Shown in pieces: positions 8,289 through 17,604 of a stretch of 64,000 nucleotides of DNA. Origin of the DNA: UBA1479 sp040221095 (GTDB taxonomy: Bacteria > Pseudomonadota > Alphaproteobacteria > Rhodospirillales > Casp-alpha2); assembly GCA_040221095.1 (NCBI GenBank), contig JAVJVP010000003.1, positions 558,001 to 622,000 on the forward strand, in the 5' to 3' direction. The position numbers were made by a program, and so were the translations under genes. The number at the start of each line of letters is the position of its first letter. Position 1 is the first letter of the stretch. Under the pieces are notes generated by a model that worked only from the letters and a program-made list of their open reading frames with translations, did no database searches and was not told the origin of the DNA.

Positions 8289-8783
8289 ATGCAGCGCGTG
8301 AAACTGGACAAGATTGATCGGCGCATCCTGCGCGATCTGCAGGGCGACGGCCGCATGACCAATGTGGAGCTGTCGAAACGCGCCGGGATTTCGGCGCCGC
8401 CCTGCCTGCGCCGGGTCCGCGCACTTGAGGAGGCGGGCTTCATCCGCGGCTACCACGCTGATCTGGAGCCCCGGATGCTGGGCTTTAACGTCACCGTGTT
8501 CGCCCAGGTCGGACTCAACTCCCAGGCCGAACACGATCTCGAGGCCTTCGAGGCCGCCGTGCGCGCCTGGCCCCAGGTGCGCGAATGTCACATGCTGGCC
8601 GGGGAAACGGATTTTCTGTTGAAGGTAGTCGCCGCCGATTGGGACGCCTACCAGGAATTCCTGACGACCAAGCTGACCGCCGCCCCCAACGTCAGCCATG
8701 TCAAATCGGCGCTGTCGATTCGCGCGTCCAAGTCCAAGCCGGGCGTACCGGTCGATGTCGATGCCCCGGACGACACGGATTAG
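8289..8783 (+). CDS. Lrp/AsnC family transcriptional regulator
   Basis: 164 residues, the typical Lrp/AsnC length. The N-terminal AsnC-type helix-turn-helix reads LDKIDRRILRDLQGDGRM, NVELSKRAGIS and PPCLRRVRALEEAGFIRGY. A RAM (amino-acid sensing) domain follows from about residue 70, with VRECHMLAGETDFLLKV, which matches the usual V-x-x-C-x-x-x-x-G-x-x-D-Y-L pattern. The ATG at 8289 is preferred over an upstream in-frame start because the family begins shortly before LDKID. Such proteins bind amino acids and control nearby or global metabolic genes. The downstream enolase-superfamily gene converges on it with only 17 bp between. Confidence 0.92.
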   Translation: MQRVKLDKIDRRILRDLQGDGRMTNVELSKRAGISAPPCLRRVRALEEAGFIRGYHADLEPRMLGFNVTVFAQVGLNSQAEHDLEAFEAAVRAWPQVRECHMLAGETDFLLKVVAADWDAYQEFLTTKLTAAPNVSHVKSALSIRASKSKPGVPVDVDAPDDTD

Positions 8784-8800
8784 GCGCCGCTCATCCCCTA

Positions 8801-9880
8801 TCAGCCGTCCAGACGGTAACGCTTCCTGACCCCTTCGGCCCAGGCCATGCCGTGGCCGGGCAGGGTGGGCAGGGCCATGGTGCCGTTCTCGGTCCTGGCC
8901 GCGATATCGAACAGGGGTTCCAGCAGGGGGAAATCCTCCAGCCAGGTGACGTTGGGCTGCGCCGCCGCCAAATGGATGAACAGGGACGGGAGGAAGTGCG
9001 GCGCGACCGGCAGACCGAAGGATTCGGCCGTCCGCGCCGCCGTGAGGCAAGGCGTCAGGCCGCCCATCATGGCCAGGTCCGGCTGCAGGACATGCAGTGC
9101 GCCAGACGTCAGATAAGGCATGACCTCGGCGATGCCCTGGAGGTGTTCCCCCGTGGCGATGGCGACTGGCGAGACCGCGGCCAAGCGGGTGTAGGCGCCG
9201 CTGTCGTCGGCCGGCAGGGGTTCCTCCAGCCACAGGCAACCGGCGTCGGCGCAGGCCGCAGCCAGATGCAGGGCCGAGGCCGGATCGCATTTCTCGTTCA
9301 CGTCGGCCATCAGACGGACCCGGTCGGGCAGGGCGGCGCGTAGGGTGCTCAGCCGTGCGCCGTCCGTGCCGTCCCCGGCCAGGCGCGGTTTGACCCCGGC
9401 GAACCCTTGGGCAACCTGGGCCAGGGCAAGGTCGCGGGTTTCTTCCGGGCTGTGGTTCGGGCGATGATCGGCCGAGCCGTAGACGGGCAGGTCGCGCGCG
9501 GTGCCGCCCATGGCGATGCCCAAGGGCAGGTCCAAGCGCCGGGCATGCAGGTCCCAGGCCGCCACGTCGATGGCCGCCATGGCCAGGTTGTGCGCACCCC
9601 GGCCGATGCGGTTGAGGGATGCGGCCATGTGCCGCCACAGCGCTTCAGGCGTATGGGCGGCTTGGCCTTGGACGCGGGTTTCCAAAAGATCCCGCGCCGC
9701 CGCCAGGACGACTCCACCGCCGCCGCCGAGGCAATAGCTGAACCCCGTGCCGGTGGCCCCGTCGCTGTCCGTCAGATCGACGGCCAGGACGTCGATCCGG
9801 GCCACGCCGGATCCTCCCACGGGACGGTCCAACGGAAAGCGCAGCAGTTCGGCGGTAAACGCGGTGATCTTCGAGGTCAT
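8801..9880 (-). CDS. Mandelate racemase / muconate-lactonizing enzyme family protein (enolase superfamily)
   Basis: 359 residues: N-terminal capping domain (about 1-125) and TIM-barrel (about 130-345). Metal ligands fall at nearly the same numbers as in mandelate racemase: D193 (MADVNE), E219 (WLEEPL) and E245 (TGEHLQG). The Asp-His pair is present as D268 (LQPDLAMMGG) and H295 (APHFLP). The K-x-K motif reads K164-P-R166, so the second catalytic lysine is replaced by arginine. This points to an acid-sugar dehydratase or epimerase-like reaction using the His base; the substrate is unknown. Its start overlaps the stop of the Sel1 gene by 4 bp, giving a tightly coupled trio with the TPR protein. 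Confidence 0.87.
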   Translation of the reverse strand: MTSKITAFTAELLRFPLDRPVGGSGVARIDVLAVDLTDSDGATGTGFSYCLGGGGGVVLAAARDLLETRVQGQAAHTPEALWRHMAASLNRIGRGAHNLAMAAIDVAAWDLHARRLDLPLGIAMGGTARDLPVYGSADHRPNHSPEETRDLALAQVAQGFAGVKPRLAGDGTDGARLSTLRAALPDRVRLMADVNEKCDPASALHLAAACADAGCLWLEEPLPADDSGAYTRLAAVSPVAIATGEHLQGIAEVMPYLTSGALHVLQPDLAMMGGLTPCLTAARTAESFGLPVAPHFLPSLFIHLAAAQPNVTWLEDFPLLEPLFDIAARTENGTMALPTLPGHGMAWAEGVRKRYRLDG

Positions 9881-10725
9881 TTGCTCATGTCTTCCAGAAT
9901 CTGTTTGGCAATGGGGGATCCGGCGGCCCGCGCCCGTGTAATGGCGACCATGGCTTGGCCGCGGTTCGGGGCCGTACCGCGCCCGGTAAGATAGGCGCGG
10001 CCGATCATGGCGAGGGCGTCCGCATGGCCCTGGTCGGCGGCCTTCTTGAACCAGGCGAAGGCCGCTTCGGCGTCTTCCCCGATTCCGTCGCCCGTATCCA
10101 GCCTTGTGGCGTATTCGTATTGGGCGGCGCCGTGGCCCAGGCCGGCGGCGCGGTGGAGGGCCTCGGCGGCGACCTTGGGCAGGCGCGGCACCCCATGGCC
10201 CTGGGCGAAGCTTTGCCCGATCCGGAAATAGGCGGTCGCGCGGTCGATGGATTGATTCTCGGATTCCGCGGCGACCAGATCATCCAGGCCGGACAATGCC
10301 TTGTCGATGACGGCCTGTTTCATTTCCATCGCGCGCGGCTGACCCCGCGCCGCCGCCCGCGACAGCAGACGGTATCCCTTGACCGCGTCCTGTTCGACGC
10401 CCATGCCGCGCATGTGGAACCAGCCCAGCATGGTGGTCGCGTACAGATGCCCCTGATCGGCGGCCAAGCCGTACCAGCGTGCCGCTTCGGCGAGGTTGGT
10501 CGCGGTTCCCTGGCCGCGCGCGTACATGCCGGCGACCAGCGCCTGGGCCTCGGCGTCGCCGGCTTCGGCGGCGGGTGTCAACTCTCTGAAGGCGGTGGCG
10601 AAGTCGCCGACGTTATAGGCGGTCTGCGCCTCGGCCAGACCGGCTCGGGCGTCGCCGGCCGGGCCTGAACCGGCCAGAATGCCTCCCGCCAGCACGGCGA
10701 TGAAAGCCCGGCGACGGTGTGTCAT
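9877..10725 (-). CDS. Sel1-repeat protein with a signal peptide
   Basis: 282 residues. The N-terminus (MTHRRRAFIAVLAGGILAG, ending near ARA) looks like a Sec signal peptide, so it is probably periplasmic. The rest is Sel1-like/TPR-type helical repeats with the diagnostic pattern A-x-x-W-Y-x-x-A-A-x-x-G-H: AARWYGLAADQGHLYA, KGYRLLSRAAARGQPRA, AAEALHRAAGLGHGAA and AFAWFKKAADQGHADA. Such proteins are scaffolds for protein contacts. It overlaps its neighbours by 4 bp on both sides (TPR-GT upstream, enolase-superfamily enzyme downstream), so the three are almost surely one operon. No specific function can be assigned. Confidence 0.85.
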   Translation of the reverse strand: MTHRRRAFIAVLAGGILAGSGPAGDARAGLAEAQTAYNVGDFATAFRELTPAAEAGDAEAQALVAGMYARGQGTATNLAEAARWYGLAADQGHLYATTMLGWFHMRGMGVEQDAVKGYRLLSRAAARGQPRAMEMKQAVIDKALSGLDDLVAAESENQSIDRATAYFRIGQSFAQGHGVPRLPKVAAEALHRAAGLGHGAAQYEYATRLDTGDGIGEDAEAAFAWFKKAADQGHADALAMIGRAYLTGRGTAPNRGQAMVAITRARAAGSPIAKQILEDMSK

Positions 10726-12260
10726 TTATTCAGCCCGGCGAGATCGTGCGCCACGGCCTCGGCGACCGGCGCCCAGGTTCGCGTGCGGTCCTGCCGGTAT
10801 AGCCGCGCGCTCGGATACCAGGGGCTGTCCCGCCGATCCATCAGCCAGCGCCAGTCGCCGCCGTTGGGCAGCATCACCCAGACCGGCCGGCCGAGGGCGC
10901 CTGCCAGATGCGCAACGGCGGTGTCGACGGTGATCACCAGATCAAGCTGGTCGATCAGCGAAGCCGTGTCGGCGAAACTGTCCAGATGCCGGGACACGTC
11001 CCGCAGCCCCGCAGGCAGCGGCAGGTCATCCCGTGGCGTCTCCTTCTGCAGGCTGATCCAGGCGATGTCCGGAACCTCGAACAGCGGCGCCAACGCCGCC
11101 AGCGGCAGGGAACGACGGGCGCTGCCGCGGCGCTCGGCAAAGGCCTGCCAGACCAATCCGACCTTGAGTCCCCGTGCATCCGCCAGACGGCCGCGCCAGG
11201 CCCCGCCGTCGTCGGGTGCCTGGAGGTAGGCGGCCGGCGCGGGCAGGCTGTCCAAGGTTGCGCCCAGGACCCGGGGCAGGCTCATCATCGGAATCCGAAG
11301 GTCATGGGCCGGTGGGGGGGCATCCTGGCGCGTGACCTCGTATCCGCCGTCCTGGGATGCGAACAGCGGGTAAAGGGCGGGCGGCACGTCCAGGATTACG
11401 GTGCCGCCCCGTTCCGCGACACCCGGCAGGAAGCGTGCGAACTGCAGGCTGTCGCCGTAGCCCTGTTCCGCATAGACGAGCAGGCGGCCGGTAAACGGCG
11501 TGCCGTCCCACAGGGGGCTGGACAGGTGTTCGCGCAGCGTCAGGTGGCCGGGCAGGGTCCAGCGCGCCTCGTAGGCTTCCCAGCCCTCCTGGTAACGGCC
11601 GGACAGCAGCAGCGCCTGCGCGCGGTGAACATGGGATGGGGCGTGGTCCGGCCTGAGACGGATGGCCTGATCGAACGCGGCGATGGCGACTTCGGGACGG
11701 TGCTGGTCGAGAGCGGCGTTCCCCCGGTTGTGCCAGGGGGCGAACGCATTCGGATCGATCTCGGTCGCTCGGGCGAAGGCATCCGCCGCGTCCCCCGGCC
11801 TGTTCAGTTCCATCAGTGCCAAGCCCAGGTCATTGATGGTCGACATGCTGGGCTGGTCGGCCACGGCCTCGTGCAAGAACGGCAGAGCCTCGGCATCCCG
11901 GCCTTGGGCGCACAGGCTGCGCGCCAGCAGCAGTTTCACGTCGATGTTGCCCGGCACGATGGCAAGGGCGCGGCGCGCATGGTTTTCGGCCGCGGATGCG
12001 TCGCCACTGCTCAACAGGGCCGTTGCATAGTTCTGGTTGAATCCGGGATCATCGGCGTGGGCATCGGCGGCTTTTGCGAAATGACGCAGCGCCCCGGCCG
12101 TATCGCCGCTCAGCAGGCTGATTGCCGCCTTAAATGCGTTCGCCTGGGGGTGGTCGGGGGCCTGCGCCAGCACGGCGTCCAACAACGGCGCCGCATCCGC
12201 GATGCGTGAATCGCGCAACGCGGCGATCGCCTGAGTAAGCAGTTGATCCGAATCGGTCAT
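10722..12260 (-). CDS. TPR protein with C-terminal glycosyltransferase-family-9-like domain
   Basis: 512 residues. The N-terminal 230 or so are tetratricopeptide repeats (for example GDASAAENHARRALAIVPGN and HRPEVAIAAFDQAIRLRPDH). The C-terminal part resembles the heptosyltransferase-like GT9 fold often found fused to TPRs: LLVYAEQGYGDSLQFARFLP, then KVGLVWQAF, then LVITVDTAVAHLAGALGRPV, and a final DWRWLMDRRDSPWYPSARL. The family is usually called TPR repeat or glycosyltransferase-like; the sugar and acceptor are unknown and catalysis is not proven. It leads the operon with the Sel1 and enolase-superfamily genes, with a 4-bp overlap at 10722-10725. Confidence 0.82.
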   Translation of the reverse strand: MTDSDQLLTQAIAALRDSRIADAAPLLDAVLAQAPDHPQANAFKAAISLLSGDTAGALRHFAKAADAHADDPGFNQNYATALLSSGDASAAENHARRALAIVPGNIDVKLLLARSLCAQGRDAEALPFLHEAVADQPSMSTINDLGLALMELNRPGDAADAFARATEIDPNAFAPWHNRGNAALDQHRPEVAIAAFDQAIRLRPDHAPSHVHRAQALLLSGRYQEGWEAYEARWTLPGHLTLREHLSSPLWDGTPFTGRLLVYAEQGYGDSLQFARFLPGVAERGGTVILDVPPALYPLFASQDGGYEVTRQDAPPPAHDLRIPMMSLPRVLGATLDSLPAPAAYLQAPDDGGAWRGRLADARGLKVGLVWQAFAERRGSARRSLPLAALAPLFEVPDIAWISLQKETPRDDLPLPAGLRDVSRHLDSFADTASLIDQLDLVITVDTAVAHLAGALGRPVWVMLPNGGDWRWLMDRRDSPWYPSARLYRQDRTRTWAPVAEAVAHDLAGLNK

Positions 12261-12323
12261 GCCTGAATGAAACGGGAACCGGCGCGGAAAAGCAATTCCC
12301 GCGCCAAGGTTCTCCTTCCGCGC

Positions 12324-13526
12324 TCAGCTCAGGTTGGCGCAGGCCCGCTGAATGCGCTGGCAGGCGTCTTCCAGCACATCCGTGGCCGTGGCGTAGGAAA
12401 TGCGGAAATGGGGCTCCAGCCCGAACGCGGCGCCATGCACGGCGGCGACGCCTTCCGATTCCAGGACGTAGGTCACGAAATCCTCGTCGTTTTTGATGAC
12501 CTGGCCCGACGGCGTCTTCTTGCCGATGGTGCCGGCGCAGCTTGGGTAGACGTAGAACGCCCCCTCCGGCGTGGCGCAGGACAGACCGTTGGCCTGGTTC
12601 AGCATGCTGACCACCAGATCGCGGCGCTCCTTGAACACGGCGTTGTTCTTTTCGATGAAGTCCTGTGGGCCGTTCAGGGCGGCCACGGCGGCGGCCTGCG
12701 ATACAGCGGCCGTATGGGTGATGCCCTGGGACTGGATCATGGTCATGGCCTTGACCAGTTGCTTGGGCGCGCCGCAATAGCCGACGCGCCAGCCGGTCAT
12801 GCAATAGGCCTTGGACATGCCGTTCATGGTCACCGTGCGGTCGTACAGCTGGGGTTCGACCTCGACCATGGTGGTGAACTGGAAGCCGTCGTAGACCAGC
12901 TTTTCATAGATGTCGTCGCTGAAGATCCAGACATGCGGGTGCCGCAGCAGGACATCGGTCAGGGCCTTGATCTCGTCGCGGGTATAGGCGCCGCCGGTCG
13001 GGTTCGACGGCGAATTGAAGACCAGCCACTTGGTCTTCGGTGTGATCGCCGCGTCGAGCTGTTCCGGCGTCAGCTTGAAGCTGTTTTCAGCGCTGCACTG
13101 CACGACCTTGACCTCGGCGCCGAACATCAACGGGATATCCGCGTAGGACACCCAGAAGGGGGCGGGGACGATGACCTCGTCGCCCGGATTGATGGTCGCC
13201 ATGAAGGCGTTGAAGATCACCGGCTTGCCGCCGCAGCTGACGTGGATCTGGTCGCGGGCGTAGTCCAGGCCGCTGTCGCGCTTGAACTTGGCGATGATGG
13301 CGTCCTGCAGCTCCGGGATGCCGTTGACCGAGGTATAGCGCGTCATGCCGGCGTCCAACGCCTTCTTCGCCGCCTCGATGATATGGGCGGGGGTGTCGAA
13401 ATCGGGTTCACCGGCGCCGAGGCCGATGACGTCCTTGCCCTGGGCCTTCAGGTCGTTGGCCTTCTGGGTGACGGCGATGGTCGGGGACGGTTTGATGGCG
13501 GCAAGGCGGTCGGCGAGGAAAGCCAT
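12324..13526 (-). CDS. aatA: Pyridoxal-phosphate-dependent aspartate aminotransferase
   Basis: 400 residues from the ATG at 13526 (an in-frame upstream ATG would add 31 residues without family character). This is a class I aminotransferase of the Ib (AspAT/prephenate) subgroup, swapping amino groups between aspartate and 2-oxoglutarate. Visible hallmarks are GLGAGEPDFDTP (35-46), NSPSNPTG (171-178), the PLP-contacting SDDIY (204-208), the Schiff-base lysine K239 in NGMSKAYCMTGWRVGY, and FRISYA near the C-terminus, which holds the carboxylate-binding arginine. It follows metY on the same strand with a hairpin between, so transcription may be partly uncoupled. Confidence 0.93.
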   Translation of the reverse strand: MAFLADRLAAIKPSPTIAVTQKANDLKAQGKDVIGLGAGEPDFDTPAHIIEAAKKALDAGMTRYTSVNGIPELQDAIIAKFKRDSGLDYARDQIHVSCGGKPVIFNAFMATINPGDEVIVPAPFWVSYADIPLMFGAEVKVVQCSAENSFKLTPEQLDAAITPKTKWLVFNSPSNPTGGAYTRDEIKALTDVLLRHPHVWIFSDDIYEKLVYDGFQFTTMVEVEPQLYDRTVTMNGMSKAYCMTGWRVGYCGAPKQLVKAMTMIQSQGITHTAAVSQAAAVAALNGPQDFIEKNNAVFKERRDLVVSMLNQANGLSCATPEGAFYVYPSCAGTIGKKTPSGQVIKNDEDFVTYVLESEGVAAVHGAAFGLEPHFRISYATATDVLEDACQRIQRACANLS

Positions 13527-13564
13527 TGGTCGGGTCCTTGTATTATGGTCCGTGAAAAGCGGGC

Positions 13565-13587
13565 GGCGGCCCGGGTTTCGGGCCGCC
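13565..13587 (-). terminator. GC-rich hairpin between metY and aatA
   Basis: A 9-bp perfect stem (13565-13573 with 13579-13587) with a 5-base loop. On the minus strand it is followed by GCCCGC and then a short U4 run. It is a plausible weak terminator or attenuator after metY. The short U-run keeps confidence moderate. Confidence 0.5.
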
Positions 13588-13647
13588 CGGAGACTACGCC
13601 GCCCTTTGGTTTCAGGCAAGACGCGCTATGAACAAGGCCGCGGCGGG

Positions 13648-14931
13648 TTACAGCGCCGCGAGCGCCTGATCCAGGTCGGCGATGATGTCGTCGATATGCT
13701 CGATGCCGACCGACAGCCGCACATAGCCTTCGGTGACGCCGGCGGCGATTTTTTCTTCGTCGCTCAGCTGTTGGTGCGTCGTCGACCAGGGATGAATGGC
13801 CAGGGACCGCACGTCGCCGATGTTGGCCACGTGGTAGAACATCTTCAGGGCGTCGATGAACTTGGCGCCGCTGTCGCCGCCGCCGGTCAGCTCGAAGCCG
13901 ACCAGGCCGCCCCAGCCGCCGGGCATCGTCCGTTCCCCCCGGGTGCGGATACCGTCGTCCTTTTCCAGGCCGGGGAAGATGACACGGGTCACCGCCGGGT
14001 GCGCCGCCAGATGGCGGGCCACCGTTTCCGTATTGCGGCAATGCTCGCGCATGCGCAGGGGCAGAGTTTCCATGCCCTGGATGAACATCCAGGCGTTGAA
14101 CGGGCTCATCGCCTGGCCCATGTCGCGCAACAGGGTGGTTCGCGCCTTCAGGATATAGGCGATGGGGGCGCCTAAGCCCTTGGCGGCCTCGGTCCAGACG
14201 GCGCCGTGATAGCTGGCATCGGGCTGGGTCAGCATGGGGAAGCGGGCGGCGTGCGTTTCCCAATCGAACGTGCCGCCGTCGATGATCATGCCTCCGATCG
14301 ACGTACCATGGCCGCCGACATACTTGGTCATGGAATAGACGATGACCGCGGCACCCTGTTCGAACGGGTGGCACAGGGTCGGCGCCGCCGTGTTGTCCAT
14401 GATCAACGGTACGCCCAGTTCACGGCCAATGGCCGCGACCTCGGCGATGGGAAACACCCGCAATTTCGGATTGGCCAGGGTTTCGCCGTAATAGGCTCGG
14501 GTGTTGTCGTCCGTGGCGCGGCGGAAATTTTCCGGGTCCGCCGGATCGACGAAGCGGGCTTCGATCCCCATGGTCTTCAGCGTGTTGCCGAACAGGTTCC
14601 AGGTGCCGCCGTAGATATCCGTCGACACGACGATGTTGTCACCGGCCTGGGCGATGTTCTGCACAGACATGGCCGATGCCGCCTGGCCCGACGCGACGGC
14701 AAGCGCCGCCGCGCCGCCTTCGAATGCGGTCATGCGCTGTTCCAGCACGTCGCAGGTTGGGTTCATGATGCGGGAATAGATGTTGCCCAGTTCCTCCAGC
14801 CCGAACAGGCGGGCCGCATGGGCGGTGTCGTCGAACTGATAGGACGTGGTCTGATAGATCGGGACCGCGACGGAATTGGTCGCCGGATCGGCGCGGTAGC
14901 CGTGGTGCAGACAGATCGTATTCTTGTGCAT
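13648..14931 (-). CDS. metY: O-acetylhomoserine (thiol)-lyase
   Basis: 427 residues, matching the long MetY-type members of the Cys/Met metabolism PLP family. It makes homocysteine from O-acetylhomoserine and sulfide. Motifs: the N-terminal H-x-G-Y-x-x-D-P-x-T segment (HHGYRADPATNSVAVPIYQT), YSRIMNPT (52-59), ASGQAA (80-85), DNTAAPTLCHP (179-189) with the PLP Asp, and the Schiff-base lysine K203 in YSMTKYVGGHG. A role with O-acetylserine or O-succinylhomoserine cannot be excluded. I looked for a SAM-II riboswitch in the 270 bp upstream and did not see one. Confidence 0.92.
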   Translation of the reverse strand: MHKNTICLHHGYRADPATNSVAVPIYQTTSYQFDDTAHAARLFGLEELGNIYSRIMNPTCDVLEQRMTAFEGGAAALAVASGQAASAMSVQNIAQAGDNIVVSTDIYGGTWNLFGNTLKTMGIEARFVDPADPENFRRATDDNTRAYYGETLANPKLRVFPIAEVAAIGRELGVPLIMDNTAAPTLCHPFEQGAAVIVYSMTKYVGGHGTSIGGMIIDGGTFDWETHAARFPMLTQPDASYHGAVWTEAAKGLGAPIAYILKARTTLLRDMGQAMSPFNAWMFIQGMETLPLRMREHCRNTETVARHLAAHPAVTRVIFPGLEKDDGIRTRGERTMPGGWGGLVGFELTGGGDSGAKFIDALKMFYHVANIGDVRSLAIHPWSTTHQQLSDEEKIAAGVTEGYVRLSVGIEHIDDIIADLDQALAAL

Positions 14932-15201
14932 GGGGGGTTCCTTCAGCCCGGTTCCTTCTGGGTGGCGCGTAAACTAGATCGTTTTTGGGCCATGTTGAAG
15001 CCCCGGGAACGGACCATTTCCCGCCATGTGTGAACTGTGGCGAAATCGCGGCCCGTCTGCCCCCAAATGACCTTGGGCGAACCCCAGGGCCGCCCCACTT
15101 TCCCTCCTCAATGCATTGAACCGCCGCCCCCCGGATCGCAGGCATCCCGGGCGGCCTTACCGGATCGCTATGGCGGAGCCCCGCCGGGAGGGACGCGCAC
15201 C

Positions 15202-17604
15202 ATGCCCATCGTCACCGTCATCGGCCGCCGCTGGTGGGCTTTTCCCTTGGCCCTGGTTGCCGCGTTGCTTGTGATCACCGCTGTCGCGGCGTCCTCGGTG
15301 CGGGCCGATAACGGAATTCCCCCGGAGACGCTGGTTCCGGCGGCGGCCATGGACGGGGGCGGTCTGTTCCTGCCGGCCGGCAATGACGGCGGCGCGGGCG
15401 ACGGTGACGCAGACGCAGACGGACAGGTGCAGGTCGCGCCGATGTTGGGCACGGATATCAGGGTTCAGGTTTCCGGCCTGATCGCCCGCTATGCCGTCAC
15501 CCACCGTTTCCGCAACCCGACGGCGCGCTGGACCGAGGCCATCTATACCTACCCCCTGCCGCCGGACAGCGCCGTCGACCGCTTGAAAATGACCGTCGGC
15601 GGGCGCGTGACGGAGGGCGTCATCAAGGAACGGGCCGAGGCACGGCGCCTGTATACCGCCGCGAAAAGCACCGGCCGCCGGGCCTCCCTGGTCGAACAGC
15701 AGCGGCCCAACATCTTCACCACCGCCGTCGCCAACCTGGGGCCCGGCGAGGAAATCACCGTCGCCATCGAATTTCAGGAACGCCTGGCTTTCCGCGACGG
15801 GCAGTTCACCCTCCGCCTGCCGCTGGTCGTGGGGCCGCGCTATATCCCCGGTCAGGCCCATCCCGTGAACTTCGCGGGCGGGTCCGGCTGGGCCCGGGAC
15901 ACGGATGTGGTGTCCGATGCCTCCAAGATCACGCCGCCGCTGCGCGGCCCGGATGCGGGCAAAGGCAATCCGGTAACCCTCCAGGTCGCCATCGCCGCCG
16001 GTTTCGACATCGGCAAGGTCACCAGCCCCGGCCACGACATCACCACGGCCCGGCCGGAAGCGGGCCGGGCCGTGGTGCGGCTGGACGGTGACGCCGTGCC
16101 CGCCGACCGCGATTTTATCCTGCGCTGGGCCCCGGCCCAGGCGGGGGCCGCTCCCCAGGCCGGGTTCTTCTGGGAAAAGGCCGGGGACGACACCTACGGC
16201 CTGCTCATGCTGATGCCGCCCGTGTCCGGCGGGGCCGGGCTAACCCTGCCCAGGCCGGCCCGCGACGTGACCTTCGTCGTCGATACGTCGGGGTCCATGC
16301 AGGGACCCTCCCTGACCCAGGCCAAGGACGCCCTGGTCATGGCGCTTGACCGTCTGACCCTGGCCGACCGGTTCCGCGTCATCCGCTTCGCCTCGGGCTA
16401 TTCGGATCTGACGCCACGGCCGGTCGCCGCCGACGCGCCCGCCATCGCCCGCGCCCAGGCCTATGTGCGGGGATTGCAGGCCGAAGGCGGCACGGAAATC
16501 GTCAACGCCGTCACGGCGGCGCTGGCCGGCGTGCACGGCCCGGGGGAGGACACGGGACAGGAAACCCGCACCCGTCTCAAACAGATCGTGCTGATCACTG
16601 ACGGCGCCGTCGGCGACGAGGACCGCCTGCTGTCCCTGATCAACGGGCGCATCGGCGACGCGCGACTGTTCACGGTCGGCATCGGATCGGCGCCCAACGG
16701 GTTTTTGATGACCCGCGCCGCCCGCGCCGGACGCGGCACCTATACGTTTATCCAGTCGGCTGACGAGATCAAAGAACGCATGGCCGAACTGTTCCTCAAG
16801 CTGGAACGCCCGGCTCTGACCGACGTGGCCCTGACCTGGCCGCAGGGCGGCACCCATTCGGTTGAGGTCTGGCCCCGGCCCCTGCCGGACCTGTATGCGG
16901 GCGAGCCCCTGGTCGCGCTGATGAAACTGAACGACGCCGGGCCGGAGATGAAGGTTTCCGGCCGCCTGGGCGGGCGGTTCTGGGAACAGTCGGTGACCAT
17001 CACCGGCGGCGCCGCGGCACCCGGCGTGGCGGGCCTGTGGGGCGGCGAGAAGATCCGCCAATTGATGGCCAACATGCGGACGGTCGGCATGCATCTTGAA
17101 CCCCAGGACGCCGAGGCCGCCCGCGCCGCTTACCGCCGGGAGGCCGTCGATACGGCGCTTTCCCTGGGTCTGGTCAGCAAATTCACCAGCCTGGTCGCGG
17201 TCGACCTGAAGAGCGAACCGGCGCGTCCCGCCGGCACGCCCCTGGCGACAGCCCAGGTGCCGACAAATCTGCCGGCGGGCTGGAACCGCGCCGGCCTGGA
17301 AGGGGCTCCGACCGCCCCCGTGCCGTCCCCGTCCCTGTCCCCCGCCCCGCAAAAGACCATGGCTCCGGCACCCGCCGGCCAGGCCGCGACCCTGGCGTTC
17401 AACCGCGCTGATCCGGCCATGCGCACCCATCTCGCCGCCGCCGTGTCCGGCACGCCGCTGGCGGCGGCGCCGCAGACGGCGACCCCGGCACATGTCTACA
17501 TGGGGCTCGGCCTGCTGTGCGTGATCGCGGCCCTGGCCATCCTCGCCCTCGGCCGGCGGGGGCCGCGCAGGCACCGCCGCCGGGGCCCGGAAGGCGCCGA
17601 TTGA
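15202..17604 (+). CDS. VIT and von Willebrand A domain protein, sortase target of the class GN system
   Basis: 800 residues from the ATG at 15202, chosen because GGGAGGG lies just upstream and the N-terminus then forms a signal peptide (WWAFPLALVAALLVITAVAA to about residue 35). A VIT (inter-alpha-trypsin-like) domain covers about 85-210 (THRFRNPTARWTEAIYTYPL). A vWA domain begins near 353, with the MIDAS metal site DTSGS at 361-365. A Pro/Ala-rich linker leads to the C-terminus: APQTA (756-760), a hydrophobic stretch (GLGLLCVIAALAILALG) and an Arg-rich tail. This is the layout of a sortase sorting signal. The stop overlaps the sortase start by one base. The family is known as the marine proteobacterial sortase target. 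Confidence 0.92.
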   Translation: MPIVTVIGRRWWAFPLALVAALLVITAVAASSVRADNGIPPETLVPAAAMDGGGLFLPAGNDGGAGDGDADADGQVQVAPMLGTDIRVQVSGLIARYAVTHRFRNPTARWTEAIYTYPLPPDSAVDRLKMTVGGRVTEGVIKERAEARRLYTAAKSTGRRASLVEQQRPNIFTTAVANLGPGEEITVAIEFQERLAFRDGQFTLRLPLVVGPRYIPGQAHPVNFAGGSGWARDTDVVSDASKITPPLRGPDAGKGNPVTLQVAIAAGFDIGKVTSPGHDITTARPEAGRAVVRLDGDAVPADRDFILRWAPAQAGAAPQAGFFWEKAGDDTYGLLMLMPPVSGGAGLTLPRPARDVTFVVDTSGSMQGPSLTQAKDALVMALDRLTLADRFRVIRFASGYSDLTPRPVAADAPAIARAQAYVRGLQAEGGTEIVNAVTAALAGVHGPGEDTGQETRTRLKQIVLITDGAVGDEDRLLSLINGRIGDARLFTVGIGSAPNGFLMTRAARAGRGTYTFIQSADEIKERMAELFLKLERPALTDVALTWPQGGTHSVEVWPRPLPDLYAGEPLVALMKLNDAGPEMKVSGRLGGRFWEQSVTITGGAAAPGVAGLWGGEKIRQLMANMRTVGMHLEPQDAEAARAAYRREAVDTALSLGLVSKFTSLVAVDLKSEPARPAGTPLATAQVPTNLPAGWNRAGLEGAPTAPVPSPSLSPAPQKTMAPAPAGQAATLAFNRADPAMRTHLAAAVSGTPLAAAPQTATPAHVYMGLGLLCVIAALAILALGRRGPRRHRRRGPEGAD

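Noticed and set aside
14932..15201. SAM-II or other methionine riboswitch upstream of metY
   Set aside because: I looked for the conserved SAM-II pseudoknot blocks on the minus strand and did not find them.
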